Below, one piece after another: positions 36,717-44,746 of a DNA stretch of 64,000 nt. Under the pieces are notes generated by a model. That model ran no database searches and was not told where the DNA came from. It was given only the letters and a program-made list of their open reading frames with translations. The position numbers and the translations under genes were made by a program. Source of the stretch: Arthrobacter sp. V1I7 (GTDB taxonomy: Bacteria; Actinomycetota; Actinomycetes; Actinomycetales; Micrococcaceae); contig NZ_JAUSYS010000001.1 in the NCBI RefSeq assembly GCF_030817015.1, forward strand, positions 3,286,001-3,350,000. The letters are read 5' to 3'. How positions within the stretch are numbered: position 1 is the first letter of the stretch; the number at the start of each line of letters is the position of its first letter.

Positions 36717-37292
36717 CTAGTCGATGATGGTTCCGCGGACGGGCTCGTCGCTTCCGCCGGAGGACTTGATCATGTCGCGCGCGTTGGTGGCGGTGATCTC
36801 GATGGTTTCCAGGGCCCGGCGGATCGTGTCCTGGTCCGACGCGGCGCCCTTGGCGCGCTCCTGCTCCACGACGCGGACCTGCACCTGGACGATCTTGAAG
36901 GAGTGGTCCAGTTTCAGGTCGCGCACCTCATCGGCCTGGCGTCGTTCGCCCACGAGGCGGGTGCCGCCGTGGTCAACGCTGCCCGACGACGGCGCCCGGC
37001 CGGTCGCTGCGTTGAAGGCGTTCTGCGCTTCGTTGAGTTTCGCGGTGGCCTTCTTCGCGGCTTTCTGGATACTGAAGACGACAAACGATGCCAGGGCAAG
37101 CCAGAAGGCGGCGATGATCGCCACGACCCAGCCCACGACGTCGTTCTGGTTCGCCGCAAAGATCACCGCGACGAGGAACGCGATGATGAACACGGTCATG
37201 CCCAGACCGCCGATCCGGAACATCGAAAACTTGCCCGTGGCGGCGTTGTACGCGGACGGCTTGGAAGACGCGGAGTTGCCCAGAGATCGCAT
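36717..37292 (-). CDS. Small membrane protein of unknown function
   Basis: A 191-residue protein with two adjacent transmembrane helices (MTVFIIAFLVAVIFAA and VVGWVVAIIAAFWLALASFVV) near residues 32-72. A mostly helical, polar cytoplasmic or surface domain follows (AKKATAKLNEAQNAFNAA and TIRRALETIEITATNARDM). No family was recognised. The ATG at 37292 starts just before the basic segment preceding the first helix. Its stop is one base from the xthA start, so the two are co-transcribed. Confidence 0.75.
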   Translation of the reverse strand: MRSLGNSASSKPSAYNAATGKFSMFRIGGLGMTVFIIAFLVAVIFAANQNDVVGWVVAIIAAFWLALASFVVFSIQKAAKKATAKLNEAQNAFNAATGRAPSSGSVDHGGTRLVGERRQADEVRDLKLDHSFKIVQVQVRVVEQERAKGAASDQDTIRRALETIEITATNARDMIKSSGGSDEPVRGTIID

Positions 37293-37368
37293 TCCCCCAT
37301 TATCGCAAACCCGGGACGCGCCCCGGGCCGCTTCCACCCCGGGCGAACGACCCCCGGCGGGGGCCCAT

Positions 37369-37434
37369 CCCAACTAGCTCGCAGCAGGGGCCGTTTTGGG
37401 CGCACTAAGCGGCCCCTGCTGCCAGTCAGTTGGG
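37369..37434. repeat. 66-bp interrupted palindrome CCCAACT...AGTTGGG, probable repeat element and terminator
   Basis: Outer arms CCCAACT/AGTTGGG (7 bp) and inner arms GCAGCAGGGGCCG/CGGCCCCTGCTGC (13 bp) pair in register around a 16-base loop with TTTT at its start. It lies 10 bases after the ABC permease stop and probably ends that operon. The two-part arm design is typical of intergenic palindromic repeats rather than a simple terminator. Confidence 0.7.
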
Positions 37435-37444
37435 CGCGGACCGG

Positions 37445-38335
37445 CTACTTGAGGAACAGCGAGCGCAGCCGTCCGGTGGTGAGCAACACGCCGAGGACGA
37501 TCATCCCGACGTAGTAGCCGATGTGCAGGACGGTGGCCGGGCTGAACACGCCCACGCTGATTTGGCGGAGCAGTTCCACCCCGTGCCACAGCGGCATGGC
37601 CTGGATCAGCCACTGGATGTATTCCGGGTACACGCTGAGCGGGTAGAAGGTGGCGCTGAACAGGAACATCGGCAGCATGACGAAGCTGATCCAGTCCATC
37701 TGCTGGAAGGTTTTCAGAAAGCTGGTGATACCCATGCCGAAGCTCGCGAAGCCGAACGCGATCAGCACCGACGCGGGGATCATCAGGATGGCCCACGGGG
37801 TGGTGATGAGCCCCATGACACCCATCACGGCGGTGAAGCCGGTGGCATAGAGCAGCCCGCGCAGCAGGGCCAGGAAGATCTCTCCCATGGCGACGTCGAG
37901 TGGGCCGAGCGAGGTATAGAGCATGCCCTGGTAGAGCCTGGCGAAGTTCATCTTGAAGAACACGTTCCAGGTGGAGTCGTAGACGGCGCCGTTCATGGCG
38001 GACACGGCCAGCAATGCCGGGGCGATGTAGGCGGCGTAGGAGATGTCCTGGCCGCCCGGTCCCTGCACAGAGCCCACGATCGCGCCCAGCCCTACGCCCA
38101 TCGAGGTCAGGTACAGCACGGGTTCGAAGAACCCCGAGAGCATCACCATCCAGTTGGTGCTCTTGGTCGCCATCAATCCGCGCGCGACGACGGCGCGGAC
38201 GTTACGGGAGTAAAGCGGCCCGAAGTGCCGGCGGCGGGCGGCTTCGGCGACGCTGTGACCTCCCGGGCTTCCGGGGCCGCCTGGGCCGCCGCCGCCTCCG
38301 GTCCCGCCGCGACCGCCGGAGGCCAGGATGCTCAT
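37445..38335 (-). CDS. ABC-2 type exporter permease (NodJ-like), second subunit
   Basis: A 296-residue membrane protein with about six transmembrane segments and the ABC-2 core phrases ISYAAYIAPALLAVSAMNGAV and MFLFSATFYPLSVYPEYIQW. A Gly-rich N-terminal segment of about 25 residues (GGRGGTGGGGGPGG) precedes the first conserved region. ATG at 38335 overlaps the previous permease's stop by four bases. Together with the next two genes upstream it forms an exporter of lipooligosaccharide/drug type; the substrate is unknown. Confidence 0.88.
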   Translation of the reverse strand: MSILASGGRGGTGGGGGPGGPGSPGGHSVAEAARRRHFGPLYSRNVRAVVARGLMATKSTNWMVMLSGFFEPVLYLTSMGVGLGAIVGSVQGPGGQDISYAAYIAPALLAVSAMNGAVYDSTWNVFFKMNFARLYQGMLYTSLGPLDVAMGEIFLALLRGLLYATGFTAVMGVMGLITTPWAILMIPASVLIAFGFASFGMGITSFLKTFQQMDWISFVMLPMFLFSATFYPLSVYPEYIQWLIQAMPLWHGVELLRQISVGVFSPATVLHIGYYVGMIVLGVLLTTGRLRSLFLK

Positions 38336-39228
38336 GCGCCCATCCTTCGGACGAACTGCCGCTTGCAAAGGATCCAGCCAAGCACGGCGAGGCCCAGCAG
38401 GAAAAGGACGTGGGCGAGGGTGAGCAGGGGGATCTCCTGGTAGCCGTAGCTGAACACCCGGCCCAGCTCGGTGCCGTGCCAGATCGGCGAGATCCAGCCG
38501 ATCCAGCGCACGGCCAGGGGCAGGGTGTCCAGCGGGAAGAACGTGCCGGAGAACAGGAACAGCGGCATGACGATGAGCCGCATCACCATGGCGAACTGGC
38601 CCTTGTCCTCGGTGATCGAGGCCGCGTAGGCCATCAGCGGCAGGCCGAAGGACAGCCCGGCAAGGGTCGCGACAACGATCGAGACCCACCCCCAGCCGCT
38701 TGGGGCGGCACCGAACAGCGCCACCACCCCGAAGTAGATGGCGGATTGCAGCACCAGGCGCAGGGTGACCGCGATGATCTGGCCGCCCGCGATCTGCCCC
38801 GGCGTCAGCGGTGAGGCGTGCGGGCCGTAATAGACCCGGCGCCATTTGAAGCCGTCCATCACGGGGAAGCTGAACTCGCTCGCCGCCGTCATCACCGCCG
38901 CCGAAATCAGCAGCGCCGGGGCGATGAACGCCAGGTAGCTGACGCCGCCAAAGGCCGCCGTGCTGTTCGTGTCCACGAGCGTGGCGAGGCCCACGCCCAT
39001 CGCGAAGAGGTACGCGACCGGCTGCCCGACGCCGTACAGGACGATGCTCCAGCCGTAGCCCTTCATGACCCGCAGGACCTGCTCGGCGTAGTAGAAGGCG
39101 CCCCACTTCCGCGCCCGGGCCGCCGAAACCGCCGGGGAGTGGGCGCGCGCAGGCGTGGCCTCGGTGCCTGCCGGACTGGCTGCTGCCCCGGCAGGGGCCG
39201 CCGCAGGCAACGCTTCTTTTTCAGTCAA
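38332..39228 (-). CDS. ABC-2 type exporter permease (NodJ-like), first subunit
   Basis: A 298-residue paralogue of the other permease, with six hydrophobic segments and the same signature phrases (VSYLAFIAPALLISAAVMTAA and LFLFSGTFFPLDTLPLAVRW). An Ala-rich N-terminal extension precedes WGAFYYAEQVLRVMKGYGW. It overlaps the ATPase gene by eight bases. Two non-identical permeases suggest a heterodimeric channel. Confidence 0.88.
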   Translation of the reverse strand: MTEKEALPAAAPAGAAASPAGTEATPARAHSPAVSAARARKWGAFYYAEQVLRVMKGYGWSIVLYGVGQPVAYLFAMGVGLATLVDTNSTAAFGGVSYLAFIAPALLISAAVMTAASEFSFPVMDGFKWRRVYYGPHASPLTPGQIAGGQIIAVTLRLVLQSAIYFGVVALFGAAPSGWGWVSIVVATLAGLSFGLPLMAYAASITEDKGQFAMVMRLIVMPLFLFSGTFFPLDTLPLAVRWIGWISPIWHGTELGRVFSYGYQEIPLLTLAHVLFLLGLAVLGWILCKRQFVRRMGA

Positions 39229-40225
39229 CGAGGCTCCTGCCGGTCAGACGCAGGAAGACGTCCTCCAGCGAGGAGCGGCGCACCAGCGACGTGACGGGCC
39301 GCAGTCCCCGCGCCGATACCTGCTCGAGGGCAGCCTCGCCGTCGGCGGCATAGATAAGGACCCGGTCCGGCAGGGTCTCGACCCGCTCCCCGATGCCCGC
39401 GAGTTCGGCGCCGATGGTTGAGTTGCGCTCCGAGCCGAAGCGGAGCTCAAGGACCTCGCGCGTGGAGTATTCGCGGATCAGGCTGGCGGGCGAGCCCTCG
39501 GCCATGATCTTGCCCTTGTCTACCACTATCAAGCGGTCGCAGAGCTGCTCGGCCTCGTCCATGTAGTGAGTGGTCAGGATGAGGGTGACGCCCTGCTCCT
39601 TGAGCCGGAACAACCGGTCCCACAGGATATGACGGGCCTGCGGGTCCAGTCCGGTGGTGGGCTCGTCCAGCAGCAGGATCCTGGGCTCGTTGATGAGCGA
39701 ACGCGCGATCGTGAGCCGGCGCTTCATCCCGCCGGAGAGCGCGTCCACCTTGGACTTGGCCTTGTCCGTGAGCTGGGCGAACTCCAGCAGCTCGTCGGCC
39801 TTGGGCTTCAGGTAGCTCATCGGCAGCCCGAAGTAGCGCCCGTAGACCAGCAGGTTGTCCCTGACCTTGAGCTCTTCGTCGAGGTTGTCCTGCTGCGGGA
39901 CGACGCCCAGGTGCGCCCGGACCTCCGGGCCGTGCAAGTCGGGGTCCAGGCCCATAATGCTGAGGCTGCCGGAGGTGCGCTGGGACACCGCGCCAATCAT
40001 CTTCATGGTGGTGGACTTGCCGGCGCCGTTGGGGCCGAGCAGCCCGAACGACTCCCCGGCGGGTACCCGGAAGGAAATTCCGTCGACGGCGGTCACCTCG
40101 CCGTAGCGTTTGCTCAGGTTTTCGGCGGTGATCACATAGTGCGGCGCGCCGGTTTTGGAGGCGCTGCCCAAGTCAGCTTCCTTCCGGGCGGAATCTTTCG
40201 AGACGAGTTCAGCCACTCGCACCAC
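39221..40225 (-). CDS. ABC exporter ATP-binding protein (NodI/DrrA-like)
   Basis: A 334-residue ATPase of the ABC-2 exporter. Walker A is GPNGAGKST, the Q-loop VVPQQDNLDEEL, the signature LSGGMKRRL and Walker B ILLLDEPTTGLDPQ, with the switch His in LTTHYMDEAEQL. The C-terminal about 90 residues are the DrrA/NodI extension. GTG at 40225 begins 30 residues before the ABC domain; several in-frame GTGs follow closely, so the exact start is uncertain. Confidence 0.92.
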   Translation of the reverse strand: MVRVAELVSKDSARKEADLGSASKTGAPHYVITAENLSKRYGEVTAVDGISFRVPAGESFGLLGPNGAGKSTTMKMIGAVSQRTSGSLSIMGLDPDLHGPEVRAHLGVVPQQDNLDEELKVRDNLLVYGRYFGLPMSYLKPKADELLEFAQLTDKAKSKVDALSGGMKRRLTIARSLINEPRILLLDEPTTGLDPQARHILWDRLFRLKEQGVTLILTTHYMDEAEQLCDRLIVVDKGKIMAEGSPASLIREYSTREVLELRFGSERNSTIGAELAGIGERVETLPDRVLIYAADGEAALEQVSARGLRPVTSLVRRSSLEDVFLRLTGRSLVD

Positions 40226-40304
40226 GCTAGTGGCTGCGTTCCACCCTGAGAAGAGCCGGACCGCAAATTCCGGCCGCCGCCGTTCCGTTGAAGGGCAGAA
40301 AAAC

Positions 40305-40342
40305 GGCAGGGCGCCGGCTCCCGAAGGAGACGGCGCCCTGCC
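40305..40342 (-). terminator. Terminator after folD
   Basis: GGCAGGGCGCCG pairs with CGGCGCCCTGCC across a 14-base loop and is followed on the minus strand by GTTTTTC. It lies five bases after the folD stop. Confidence 0.85.
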
Positions 40343-40347
40343 TGAGG

Positions 40348-41271
40348 CTAGGCGCTGGCTTCCGCCAGCTTGCGCTCGGCGGTCTCCACCACGTTGGCGA
40401 GCAGCATGGCCCGGGTCATCGGCCCCACTCCGCCGGGGTTCGGCGAGAGCCAGGCGGCGACGTCGGCCGCTGCGGGATCCACGTCTCCGGTGACCACGGC
40501 TTTGCCGGAACCGTCGTCGACGCGGCTGACGCCGACGTCGAGCACGATGGCGCCGGGCTTGAGGTCCTCCGCCTTGATCAGGTGCGGCTGGCCGGCCGCG
40601 GCGATCACGACGTCGGCCTGCCGGAGTTCGGCGGGCAGGTCCACCGTTCCGGTGTGGGCCAGGATGACGGTGGCGTTGACGTCCTTGCGGGTGAGCAGAA
40701 GCCCCACCGGCCGGCCGATGGTGACTCCGCGGCCCACCACCAGCACGCGCTTGCCCTTGAGCTCGATCCCGTGCCGGGTGAGCAGTTCAACGCAGCCCTT
40801 CGGGGTGCAGGGCAGCGGCGACTTCATCGGTCCGCTGACGTTGGCGACCAGCCGGCCGAGGTTCGTCGGGTGCAGGCCGTCGGCGTCCTTGTCCGGATCC
40901 ATCGCCTCGAGGATGACGTCCTGGTCGATGTGCTTGGGCAGCGGCAGCTGGACGATGTAGCCGGTGCATTCCGGGTCCTCGTTGAGCTCCCGGACCACGG
41001 CCAGCAGCTCCTCCTGTGTGGTGTCAGCCGGCAGGTCGCGGCGGATCGAGGTGATGCCCACCTCGGCGCAGTCCTTGTGCTTGCCGCCCACGTACCAGGT
41101 GCTGCCCGGGTCGGAGCCCACCAGGATGGTGCCGAGCCCCGGGACGATCCCCTTGGCCTTGAGCGCGGCCACGCGCTCGGTCAGTTCGGCCTTGATGGTG
41201 GCGGCGGTGGCCTTGCCGTCCAGGATCCGGGCTGTCGTTGCCGCTGTTGGCGCAGTCTCTGCAGAGGTCAT
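40348..41271 (-). CDS. folD: Bifunctional methylenetetrahydrofolate dehydrogenase/cyclohydrolase
   Basis: A 307-residue enzyme converting 5,10-methylene-THF to 10-formyl-THF. The catalytic region [19 protein letters not shown] contains the Tyr-x-x-x-Lys, followed by [23 protein letters not shown] and the NADP-binding [16 protein letters not shown]. The C-terminal signature is [14 protein letters not shown]. It lies five bases after glyA with a GGTGA site and belongs to the same transcription unit, which is headed by a ZTP riboswitch. Confidence 0.96.
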   Translation of the reverse strand: MTSAETAPTAATTARILDGKATAATIKAELTERVAALKAKGIVPGLGTILVGSDPGSTWYVGGKHKDCAEVGITSIRRDLPADTTQEELLAVVRELNEDPECTGYIVQLPLPKHIDQDVILEAMDPDKDADGLHPTNLGRLVANVSGPMKSPLPCTPKGCVELLTRHGIELKGKRVLVVGRGVTIGRPVGLLLTRKDVNATVILAHTGTVDLPAELRQADVVIAAAGQPHLIKAEDLKPGAIVLDVGVSRVDDGSGKAVVTGDVDPAAADVAAWLSPNPGGVGPMTRAMLLANVVETAERKLAEASA

Positions 41272-41275
41272 AGAG

Positions 41276-42577
41276 TCACCACTGCTCGTGCTGCGGGTAC
41301 AGCGGGAAGTCGGCGGCCAGCTTGTCCACGCGGCGCTGCAGGGCCTCCACGTCCGTGGCACTGCCGGACTTGAGCGCGGTGGCGATGATGTCCGCCACTT
41401 CGGTGAACTCCTCGGCGCCGAAGCCGCGCGTGGCCAGCGCCGGGGTGCCGATGCGCAGGCCGGAGGTGACCATCGGCGGGCGGGGATCGAACGGCACCGC
41501 GTTGCGGTTGACCGTGATGCCCACGGAGTGGAGCACGTCTTCGGCCTGCTGGCCGTCGAGCTGGGAGTTGCGCAGGTCCACCAGGACCAGGTGCACGTCC
41601 GTGCCGCCGGTGAGTACCGACACGCCGGCGTCGGACACGTCCGCCTGGCTGAGGCGGTCCGCGATGATCCGGGCGCCTTCCAGGACGCGCTCCTGGCGCT
41701 CCTTGAATTCCTCGGTGCCGGCAATCTTGAACGCCACGGCCTTGGCGGCGATCACGTGCATGAGCGGGCCGCCCTGCTGGCCCGGGAAGACGTTGGAGTT
41801 GATCTTCTTGGCCCACTCCTGCTTGGCCAGGATCACGCCGGAGCGCGGGCCCGCGAGGGTCTTGTGCACGGTGGAGGTGACGACGTCGGAGTACGGCACC
41901 GGGCTCGGGTGCAGGCCGGCGGCGACGAGGCCGGCGAAGTGCGCCATGTCGGTCCAGAGCAGCGCGCCGACCTCATCCGCGATCGAGCGGAACGCCGCGA
42001 AGTCGAGGTGGCGGGGGTAGGCGGACCAGCCGGCGATGATGACCTGCGGCTTCTCGGCGATGGCCTGTTCGCGCAGCTTGTCCATGTCGATCCGGAAGTT
42101 GTCTTCCTCGACCTGGTAGGCGGCAACGTCGTAGAGCTTGCCGGAGAAGTTCAGCTTCATGCCGTGGGTCAGGTGGCCGCCGTGCGCCAGGGACAGGCCC
42201 AGGATCTTTTCGCCCGGCTTGATCATGGCGGAGAGCGCCGCGGCGTTCGCCTGGGCGCCGGAGTGCGGCTGGACGTTGGCGTACTCGGCGCCGAAGAGGT
42301 CCTTGACCCGGTCGATCGCGAGCTGCTCGGCTATGTCGACGTATTCGCAGCCGCCGTAGTAGCGGCGTCCCGGGTAGCCCTCGGCGTACTTGTTGGTCAG
42401 GACCGAGCCCTGGGCTTCCATCACGGCGCGCGGGGCGAAGTTCTCGGAGGCGATCATCTCCAGGGTGCCGCGCTGGCGGCCGAGTTCCTGGGCGAGGACG
42501 GCGGCAATTTCGGGATCGAGGTCGGCCAGCGGCTGGTTGCTCACGGCGGTCGAGGAAAGGTTAACGGAAGTAGTCAC
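41276..42577 (-). CDS. glyA: Serine hydroxymethyltransferase
   Basis: A 433-residue PLP enzyme interconverting serine and glycine with transfer of one carbon to THF. Motifs are [47 protein letters not shown] and the PLP-lysine region [16 protein letters not shown]. The GTG at 42577 has a CAGGAG site six bases away; the longer ATG form would overlap that site. Expression is probably controlled by the ZTP riboswitch in the leader, so that glyA/folD rise when 10-formyl-THF is short. Confidence 0.96.
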   Translation of the reverse strand: MTTSVNLSSTAVSNQPLADLDPEIAAVLAQELGRQRGTLEMIASENFAPRAVMEAQGSVLTNKYAEGYPGRRYYGGCEYVDIAEQLAIDRVKDLFGAEYANVQPHSGAQANAAALSAMIKPGEKILGLSLAHGGHLTHGMKLNFSGKLYDVAAYQVEEDNFRIDMDKLREQAIAEKPQVIIAGWSAYPRHLDFAAFRSIADEVGALLWTDMAHFAGLVAAGLHPSPVPYSDVVTSTVHKTLAGPRSGVILAKQEWAKKINSNVFPGQQGGPLMHVIAAKAVAFKIAGTEEFKERQERVLEGARIIADRLSQADVSDAGVSVLTGGTDVHLVLVDLRNSQLDGQQAEDVLHSVGITVNRNAVPFDPRPPMVTSGLRIGTPALATRGFGAEEFTEVADIIATALKSGSATDVEALQRRVDKLAADFPLYPQHEQW

Positions 42578-42747
42578 GAGGAACTCCTGGCTAGGCAACG
42601 GGCTTAAGGTCAGGTTACCGGCTGGCCCGTCGCGGCGCCCCTAGATTACGGCCCGGCAAACCGGGCACGCAGCAAGGACTGGCATCCGGTCAGGGATGCC
42701 GACGGCGGGGGCGGCAGCGGGAGCTGCCGACCGGCACAACATGACCC

Positions 42748-42826
42748 TCGGCCCAGGCGTACGATCCGTGGTCTTCGTGAGTGCCGCTCCCTGGTGGTTA
42801 ACCACCCAACGCCAGTTGCGACCGTT
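42748..42826 (-). ncRNA. ZTP (pfl) riboswitch in the glyA leader
   Basis: On the minus strand the leader carries the pfl consensus blocks in order: GGTCGCAACTGGCG, then a GGTGG-TTAA-CCACC hairpin, AGGGAGCG, a variable stem and ACGCCTGGGC. These match the ZTP riboswitch core (CUGGCG...ACCACCGGGGAGCG...GCCUGGGC). This RNA class is known upstream of folD, glyA and purine genes. A hairpin (GCCCGG-CAAA-CCGGGC, 42651-42666) lies between the aptamer and the gene, without a T-run. The aptamer starts at the predicted transcription start. Confidence 0.85.
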
Positions 42827-42828
42827 CA

Positions 42829-42865
42829 AGCCTACCGCAGCCGGCGCCCCGCACGCAGGTAGGCT
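42829..42865. promoter_or_regulatory. Symmetric divergent -10 boxes for glyA and purU
   Basis: AGCCTACC (42829-42836) and GGTAGGCT (42858-42865) form an 8-bp inverted repeat 21 bases apart. Each arm gives a TAGGCT -10-like hexamer pointing outwards. The leftward one would start transcription at the first bases of the riboswitch. The rightward one would start close to the purU GTG, implying a leaderless mRNA. No good -35 boxes were seen. Confidence 0.5.
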
Positions 42866-42872
42866 GTACGTC

Positions 42873-43730
42873 GTGACTGACGAGCTGACTGATTCCTACA
42901 TCCTGACCCTCTCCTGCCCGGACCGGCCCGGCATCGTGCACGCCGTCGCCGGCGCCCTCCTCGTGGCGGGCTGCAATATTACCGACTCGCAGCAGTACGG
43001 CAGCCAGGGCACCGGAACGTTCTTCATGCGGGTCGAGGCCACGACGGTGTCCGCCCAGGCCGAGCTGCAGGCCGCGCTGGAGCCGGTGGCGCAGGCCTTC
43101 GGCATGCAGTGGAGCCTGAACCCGGCAGGCCGGAAGGTCCGCACCCTGCTGATGGCCAGCACCTCGGCCCACTGCCTTAACGACCTGCTCTTCCTGCAGC
43201 GCTCCGGGACCCTGCCGATCGAGATCCCGGCCATCGTCTCCAACCACAAGGACCTGGCGGGCCTGGCCGAGTTCTACGGCATCCCGTTCCACTTCATCCC
43301 GGTTACGCGGGACACGAAGGCCCGGGCCGAGGACGAGCTGCGCGCCCTGATGGCGGAGCACGACATCGAACTCACCGTCCTGGCCCGCTACATGCAGATC
43401 CTCTCCGATGAGCTCTGCACCGAGCTCACCGGCAAGGCCATCAACATCCACCACTCCTTCCTGCCGTCCTTCAAGGGCGCCAAGCCGTACCACCAGGCCC
43501 ACGCCCGCGGCGTGAAGCTCATCGGCGCCACCGCGCACTACGTCACGGCGGCCCTGGACGAGGGACCGATCATCGAGCAGGAAGTCATCCGGGTGGACCA
43601 CCGCCGCACCGCCGAGCAGTTCGTCCAGATGGGCCGGGACGTGGAGGGCCGGACGCTGGCCCAGGCGGTGCAGTGGCACGCCGAACACCGCGTCCTGCTG
43701 GACGGCCACCGCACGGTTGTCTTTAACTGA
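42873..43730 (+). CDS. purU: Formyltetrahydrofolate deformylase
   Basis: A 285-residue enzyme releasing formate from 10-formyl-THF. An N-terminal ACT domain (LTLSCPDRPGIVHAVAGALL) precedes the formyltransferase-like catalytic domain, with VLARYMQILSDELC, the active-site NIHHSFLPSFKGAKPYHQA and LDEGPIIEQEV. The GTG at 42873 is set by the ACT domain start; an AGGTAGG lies upstream, but the promoter geometry suggests the transcript may begin at the start codon. It is divergent from glyA-folD. Confidence 0.95.
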   Translation: MTDELTDSYILTLSCPDRPGIVHAVAGALLVAGCNITDSQQYGSQGTGTFFMRVEATTVSAQAELQAALEPVAQAFGMQWSLNPAGRKVRTLLMASTSAHCLNDLLFLQRSGTLPIEIPAIVSNHKDLAGLAEFYGIPFHFIPVTRDTKARAEDELRALMAEHDIELTVLARYMQILSDELCTELTGKAINIHHSFLPSFKGAKPYHQAHARGVKLIGATAHYVTAALDEGPIIEQEVIRVDHRRTAEQFVQMGRDVEGRTLAQAVQWHAEHRVLLDGHRTVVFN

Positions 43731-43751
43731 CGTCGGTCATTTACTGGAAGC

Positions 43752-44150
43752 GTGGCAGCTTCGAGGCAGGATCTGCTTTCTGACTTCGTCGCGCTGCTCA
43801 AGGCTGAAGGCCGGCGCGGCGTGCTCGGCCTCAACTGCGCCTCCGGTTCGGACGGGCTGCTCTTCGTCCAGTCCGGCATCCATTTCACCGGGGTGGACCC
43901 TTCCGAGGAAAACGTCCGCTCCGCACGCGCCCGGGGGCTGGACGTTGCCGTCGCCGCGCCCGCGTCCCTGCCCTTCGCCGCCTCGGCGTTCCCCTCCGTG
44001 TGGGCCGCGGACGCCCTGGCGGGCCTGCCGCCGGAGCAGTGGGCCGGCGTCGTCCGCGAACTGGAGCGGGTGACCGCGGCGGGCGCGCCGATCGCCGTCG
44101 TGCTCCCCGATCCCGGCCAGGGCTTCACGATCCTCCGCTCCCCCGCCTGA
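43752..44150 (+). CDS. Small SAM-dependent methyltransferase-like protein
   Basis: A 132-residue protein matching the N-terminal two thirds of a class I methyltransferase fold: LGLNCASGSDGLLFVQSG in place of the glycine-rich SAM loop, GVDPSEENVRSARARG at the second strand, and LPFAASAFPSVWAAD for motif II. The SAM loop is unusual (no GxGxG) and the C-terminal beta-hairpin is missing, so binding is possible but catalysis is uncertain. The GTG start is 21 bases after purU. Confidence 0.75.
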   Translation: MAASRQDLLSDFVALLKAEGRRGVLGLNCASGSDGLLFVQSGIHFTGVDPSEENVRSARARGLDVAVAAPASLPFAASAFPSVWAADALAGLPPEQWAGVVRELERVTAAGAPIAVVLPDPGQGFTILRSPA

Positions 44151-44188
44151 TAGCTCAACGGGCCGGCCGGGTGTCCTAGGCTGGGGGC

Positions 44189-44710
44189 ATGGCTCCCCTC
44201 TACGCATTCGCCGGCGACACCCCGGCCGTCCACGACTCCGCCTTCATCGCGCCGACGGCCTCGGTGATCGGCAAGGCCACGCTGGCGGAAAACTCCAGCG
44301 CCTTCTACGGGGTCTCCGTGCGGGCGGACACCGCCGCCATCACCGTGGGCGCCGGCACCAACCTGCAGGACAACGTGGTGCTGCACGCCGATCCAGGCTT
44401 CCCCTGCACCGTCGGAGCGCGGGTCAGCGTCGGCCACAGCGCCGTGGTGCATGGCTGCACGGTGGAGGACGACTGCCTGATCGGGATGAGCGCGACGATC
44501 CTCAACGGCGCGGTGATCGGCGCGGGGTCCCTGGTTGCCGCCGGAGCGGTGGTGCTGGAGGGCACCGTCGTGCCGCCCCGCTCGCTCGTCGCCGGGGTGC
44601 CGGCCAAGGTCCGCCGCGAACTCACCGAGGAGGAGTTCGCCGGCGTGCAGCACAACGCGGCGCATTACCAGGACCTGGCCCGGGCCCACCGGGAGCTGCA
44701 CGGCTCCTGA
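44189..44710 (+). CDS. Gamma-class carbonic anhydrase-like hexapeptide protein
   Basis: A 173-residue left-handed beta-helix protein. The repeats run from PTASVIGKATLAENSS to AGSLVAAGAVVLEGT. The metal histidines are visible in VVLHADPG, VGHSAVVHGC and its continuation. A C-terminal helix packs after RSLVAGVPAKVRRELTEEE. Proteins of this group (PaaY/YrdA/CaiE-like) bind zinc or iron; some are carbonic anhydrases, others thioesterases. It follows the methyltransferase-like gene by 38 bases. Confidence 0.88.
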   Translation: MAPLYAFAGDTPAVHDSAFIAPTASVIGKATLAENSSAFYGVSVRADTAAITVGAGTNLQDNVVLHADPGFPCTVGARVSVGHSAVVHGCTVEDDCLIGMSATILNGAVIGAGSLVAAGAVVLEGTVVPPRSLVAGVPAKVRRELTEEEFAGVQHNAAHYQDLARAHRELHGS

Positions 44711-44746
44711 CGGCCCGGGTCCCGCGAGGGCCGGTCCCGCGAGGGC

